Shown here: positions 61,215 to 64,000 of the stretch, in pieces
Layout: each line of letters opens with the position of its first letter
Numbering within the stretch: position 1 is the stretch's first letter
Assembly: GCF_902374955.1 (NCBI RefSeq)
Contig: NZ_CABKRX010000100.1
Coordinates: forward strand, 1-64,000
Direction of reading: 5' to 3'
Source: Bacillus massilioanorexius
Lineage (GTDB): Bacteria > Bacillota > Bacilli > Bacillales > DSM-1321
DNA: 64,000 bases
Notes under the pieces: model-generated
The model's input: the letters and a program-made list of their open reading frames with translations, nothing else
Database searches by the model: none
What the model was told of the DNA's origin: nothing
Translations under genes and position numbers: made by a program

Positions 61215-62327
61215 ATGGCTAATATATCTATTCAGTCTAAGGATACGAACTCAGAATTAGATTCAAAAATAAATCAAGTGCTTTTAGAATTAATTGAACT
61301 TGGCAAAAAAAATAAAGGTCTCACTTTTGAAGAAGTTAGTCAAAAGCTTGATGCTTTCGATTTGGATGCAGAAGAAATGGATGATATCGTTCAGTATATT
61401 AGTAATCAAGGTGTTGATTTTAAGGACGATATGAATGAAGATGATGTTGATGATGAACAACTACATGTTAAAGAAGAAATAGATTTACATGAATTAAATG
61501 TTAATACACAGGATTTAGTCCGAATGTATTATAAGGAAATTGGTCATGTAGAATTGATTTCTGGTGAAAAAGAAATTGAATTAGCTCAGCGGATCGAAGA
61601 AGGGGATTTAGAAGCTAAACAGCATTTAGTGGAAGCCAACCTTCGTCTTGTTGTTAGTATTGCGAAGCGTTATGTGGGACGCGGTATGACAATTCTTGAT
61701 TTGATACAAGAAGGAAACATGGGATTAATTAAAGCTGCTGAAAAGTTCGATTATCGAAAAGGATTTAAATTTAGTACCTATGCTACTTGGTGGATCAGAC
61801 AAGCGATTACTCGTTCGATAGCGGATCAAGCGAGAACGATTCGTATCCCAGTCCATATGATTGAAACAATCAATAAATTAATTCGTGTACAGCGTCAGCT
61901 GCATCAGGATTTAGGTAGGGAGCCTTCTCCAGAGGAAATAGGAGAAGAAATGGATCTGTCACCAGAAAAAGTGCGAGAAGTCCAAAAAGTTGCACAAGAA
62001 CCAGTGTCTTTAGAGACTCCAATTGGTGAAGAGGAGGATTCTAATTTAGGTGATTTTATAGAAGATCAAGATGCTACCTCTCCATCTGAACACGCAGCAT
62101 ACGAAATGCTAAAGGAACAATTAGAAAATGTGCTAGATACTTTAACAGATCGTGAAGAAAATGTTCTTCGTCTACGTTTTGGATTAGATGATGGTAGAAC
62201 TAGAACGCTTGAAGAAGTCGGAAAGGTATTTGGTGTTACTCGTGAACGAATTCGTCAAATCGAAGCAAAAGCCCTTAGGAAATTAAGACATCCTAGTAGA
62301 AGTAAAACATTAAAGGATTTTATGTAA
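61215..62327 (+). CDS. rpoD: Primary-type sigma-70 factor (SigA/RpoD paralogue or relocated SigA)
   Basis: The 370-residue protein is nearly the length of B. subtilis SigA. Region 1.1 (residues 15-70) is divergent. Regions 1.2 (DLVRMYYKEIGHVELISGEK), 2.1-2.4 (NLRLVVSIAKRYVGRGM, TYATWWIRQAITRSIADQAR), 3 and 4.2 (EEVGKVFGVTRERIRQIEAK, LRKLRHPSRSK) are intact and extremely similar to SigA. In most Bacillales rpoD follows dnaG; here the neighbours are a TetR regulator and a PaiB-like gene, suggesting a second, specialised copy. GGGAGGATTATAA precedes the ATG. Confidence 0.93.
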   Translation: MANISIQSKDTNSELDSKINQVLLELIELGKKNKGLTFEEVSQKLDAFDLDAEEMDDIVQYISNQGVDFKDDMNEDDVDDEQLHVKEEIDLHELNVNTQDLVRMYYKEIGHVELISGEKEIELAQRIEEGDLEAKQHLVEANLRLVVSIAKRYVGRGMTILDLIQEGNMGLIKAAEKFDYRKGFKFSTYATWWIRQAITRSIADQARTIRIPVHMIETINKLIRVQRQLHQDLGREPSPEEIGEEMDLSPEKVREVQKVAQEPVSLETPIGEEEDSNLGDFIEDQDATSPSEHAAYEMLKEQLENVLDTLTDREENVLRLRFGLDDGRTRTLEEVGKVFGVTRERIRQIEAKALRKLRHPSRSKTLKDFM

Positions 62328-62390
62328 TAACTCATTAGCCATACTATAGGATTAGTTGAATTGGATATTTATTTCATATGTGATTCAATA

Positions 62391-62447
62391 TATGAAGCGT
62401 AGAGGCGTCAAAAAAGGAATTTAAAATCCTTTTTTGACGTCTCTTTG
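62391..62447 (+). terminator. Hairpin, repeat family copy D
   Basis: TATGAAGCGTAGAGGCG (62391-62407) leads into AGAGGCGTCAAAAAAGGA (62401-62418) paired with TCCTTTTTTGACGTCTCT (62427-62444), one wobble, followed by TTTG. It terminates the sigma-factor gene. Confidence 0.85.
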
Positions 62448-62707
62448 TATAATTAGTAATAGCTGCTTTAATAATATTTTCGGTTATTTTGTAATCATCC
62501 CTTGTTTCTTGCCTAATTTTTACTTTCCTTTATACAATTACGCATTAAAAATTTATCTTCGCATATTACTCCAACTATACACTATGTATTGTGGGATTTT
62601 TCATTTATTATTAAATATTATGGATAGTTTGAACGGATTTCTTATAACGTTGAAATAGGATTAAAAGCAATCAGATCTTAAAACACTATAAAGGGTGAGG
62701 ATGCCAA
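62448..62707. other. AT-rich gap before paiB-like gene
   Basis: No gene is supported. A 74-codon plus-strand frame here starts inside the terminator, has no ribosome site and is Cys/Phe-rich in an AT-rich way, so I do not call it. Confidence 0.35.
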
Positions 62708-63316
62708 TTGTATATACCAAAGCATTTTAAAGTTGAAGATAAAGAATTCATATATGATGTGATAAAAGAGAATAGCTTTGCAACATTATTTACACAACAT
62801 AATGGTGAACCTTATGCTACTCATCTTCCGTTGTTATTGGATGAGGATTATCATGTACTATACGGACATTTTGCACGCGCTAATGAACAATGGAAGGATG
62901 CTTGTAGGCAAAATATTTTAGCTGTTTTTCATTGCCCTCATTGTTATATTTCACCTTCTTGGTATGAAACAATGCAAGCTGTACCAACTTGGAACTATGT
63001 ATCTGTTCATGTATACGGAAAAATGGAGATTATTGAAGATCAAGAAATGATCTTTCAATCATTTCAGAATATGATAGAAAAATATGAAAGCCCGGATAGC
63101 TTTTATGATATGAATGATTTAGACGAGAGATTTATGCATGGGATGATGAAAGGTATTGTGGGTTTTAAAATTAATATTACAAAAATAGAAGCAAAGGCGA
63201 AATTAAGTCAAAATCATTCAAAAAAACGCCAACAATTGGTAACTCGAAAGCTAGAAAAGACATCAGACCAAGATAACCAAAAAATTGCAGAGCTAATGAG
63301 AAAAAACGTACCTTAA
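62708..63316 (+). CDS. PaiB-like FMN-binding protein
   Basis: The 202-residue protein matches the PaiB family of FMN-binding negative regulators (MYIPKHFKVEDKEFIYDVIK, ENSFATLFTQHNGEPYATHL, then CPHCYISPSWYETMQAVPTW, NYVSVHVYGKMEI). PaiB in B. subtilis represses sporulation and protease genes, but members are diverse split-barrel flavoproteins. PaiA is not adjacent. The start is TTG behind GGGTGAGG. Confidence 0.88.
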   Translation: MYIPKHFKVEDKEFIYDVIKENSFATLFTQHNGEPYATHLPLLLDEDYHVLYGHFARANEQWKDACRQNILAVFHCPHCYISPSWYETMQAVPTWNYVSVHVYGKMEIIEDQEMIFQSFQNMIEKYESPDSFYDMNDLDERFMHGMMKGIVGFKINITKIEAKAKLSQNHSKKRQQLVTRKLEKTSDQDNQKIAELMRKNVP

Positions 63317-63416
63317 TATAAGACTATAAGAAAGAACCCCCTGTAAAATAGGACATGGTCATAAAGGTGCTGTACTTCAATAGCAATTATTGTGAGAATA
63401 GTACCTTTAGTAACAG

Positions 63417-63441
63417 AAAAAGGCTTGGATACAGCCAAGCC
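63417..63441 (-). terminator. Terminator of SMR efflux operon
   Basis: GGCTTGG (63422-63428) pairs with CCAAGCC (63435-63441). On the minus strand TTTTT follows. On the plus strand CAATTTT follows, so it may also serve the paiB-like gene. Confidence 0.75.
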
Positions 63442-63476
63442 AATTTTGTGTTATTCACCCTAAGAAAAAATATCGA

Positions 63477-63824
63477 TTAGTTTGCGACGTTTTTAACGGC
63501 ATCTGAAGTGGTTGAAGCGTTTAACAATGCGACACCACCGATAATGAATAGTAAGCCACTTAATGTTGCAAAGCTAAAGGGTTCATTCCATATAAGTACA
63601 CCAATTAATGCGGTTAATGCTGTTCCTATTCCTGCCCAAATGGCATAGGCTAGGCTCAACGGAACAGTTTTTAGACATAGTGATAAACAAAAAAATGCGA
63701 TGAAAAAGCCAGCTACTACTCCCAAAGAGGGTAATAGATAGGTAAAACCTTCTGATAATTTAAGCATTGTTGTGCCGAATACTTCACTTATAATAGAAAT
63801 GGCTAAATACATATAACCTTTCAT
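63477..63824 (-). CDS. SMR-family multidrug efflux subunit (EbrB-like)
   Basis: The product is about 115 residues with four helices and the SMR signatures (YLAISIISEVFGTTMLKLSE, with the essential Glu; SLAYAIWAGIGTALTALIGV). It likely works as a heterodimer with the SMR protein encoded just upstream, as EbrA/EbrB do. The ATG at 63824 follows GGAGGTCATAATC; the longer frame overlaps the upstream gene. Confidence 0.9.
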   Translation of the reverse strand: MKGYMYLAISIISEVFGTTMLKLSEGFTYLLPSLGVVAGFFIAFFCLSLCLKTVPLSLAYAIWAGIGTALTALIGVLIWNEPFSFATLSGLLFIIGGVALLNASTTSDAVKNVAN

Positions 63825-63850
63825 GATTATGACCTCCGATTCTCTTCCGG

Positions 63851-64000
63851 TTAATGAGCTCCACCAGTTGATAACTTTAATACCACAACTCCACCAATGA
63901 TTAGGGCTAAACCTAAACATTTTTTGAAATTGATTACTTCTTTATAAACGATAACACCGACTAAGGCGGTCAAGGCTGTCCCAATTCCAGACCATATAGC
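63851..64000 (-). CDS. SMR-family efflux subunit, C-terminal part (EbrA-like), runs off the window
   Basis: On the minus strand the final 49 codons read AIWSGIGTALTALVGVIVYK, then LGLALIIGGVVVLKL, STGGAH and stop (TAA at 63853-63851). This is the C-terminal half of an SMR transporter (AIWSGIGT is the family motif). The N-terminus lies beyond 64000. The stop lies 26 bases before the partner gene's ATG, consistent with an operon. Confidence 0.88.
   Translation of the reverse strand, partial: AIWSGIGTALTALVGVIVYKEVINFKKCLGLALIIGGVVVLKLSTGGAH

Noticed and set aside
62434..62658. 74-aa ORF after the sigma-factor gene
   Set aside because: It begins inside the terminator, has no ribosome site and shows AT-driven composition without motifs.

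Overview
The window is AT-rich chromosomal DNA from an endospore-forming Bacillales, most likely Bacillaceae. The evidence is strong AGGAGG-type ribosome sites, frequent GTG/TTG starts, a SinI-like antirepressor, a HxlR/nitroreductase pair resembling B. subtilis yodB-yodC, a TcyP-type cystine transporter, and a primary sigma factor very close to Bacillus SigA. No species is claimed. I see no rRNA, tRNA, CRISPR array, intact insertion sequence or prophage.

Layout. 0-7 kb: two sensor kinases with the same DISM/7TM sensor architecture, one a 1021-residue hybrid with two kinase modules, around an unknown gene. 7-15 kb: a DUF1541 lipoprotein, an NAD-type pair (NadD-like plus NrtR-like), then a zone of gene decay (broken glycosyltransferase, truncated radical SAM protein) and small genes (WYL regulator, SinI-like, YbjQ). 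15-20 kb: MarR regulator with an ABC-2 type export permease, and a 679-residue orphan protein with a C-terminal Xre domain.

19.7-33.4 kb is the most coherent block: LysR regulator, SDR, ADP-forming acyl-CoA ligase, a two-subunit MaoC-type hydratase (one subunit lacks the catalytic His), a thiolase-fold protein lacking the thiolase Cys next to a DUF35 Zn-ribbon protein, two acyl-CoA dehydrogenases, an aldehyde dehydrogenase and an MFS transporter. This is the parts list of steroid side-chain-type acyl-CoA degradation ending in retro-aldol cleavage. The substrate is unknown, and finding the set in a Bacillales is unusual.

33-47 kb: a small sigma-70 factor, PadR/HAAS pair, cystine transporter plus CoA-disulfide-reductase-like enzyme, an orphan BREX-type PglX methyltransferase, a DMT exporter, and a divergent purine permease/Rieske oxygenase pair with PurBox-like sites. 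47-56 kb: SDR, SMI1/KNR4 protein, HxlR/nitroreductase, a TVP38-like membrane protein, an ABC-2 exporter operon under a TetR regulator, and lipoproteins. 56-64 kb: polyphosphate kinase, a decayed GIY-YIG gene, a TetR regulator apparently co-transcribed with a second-looking SigA-type sigma factor, a PaiB-like protein and an SMR efflux pair running off the end.

Several repeat classes recur between genes: a terminator-like hairpin family with a conserved TATGAAGCGTRGAGGCG arm (four copies), 21-bp tandem repeats (two loci), and two long fold-back elements. Many regulator genes have clear palindromic operators next to them.
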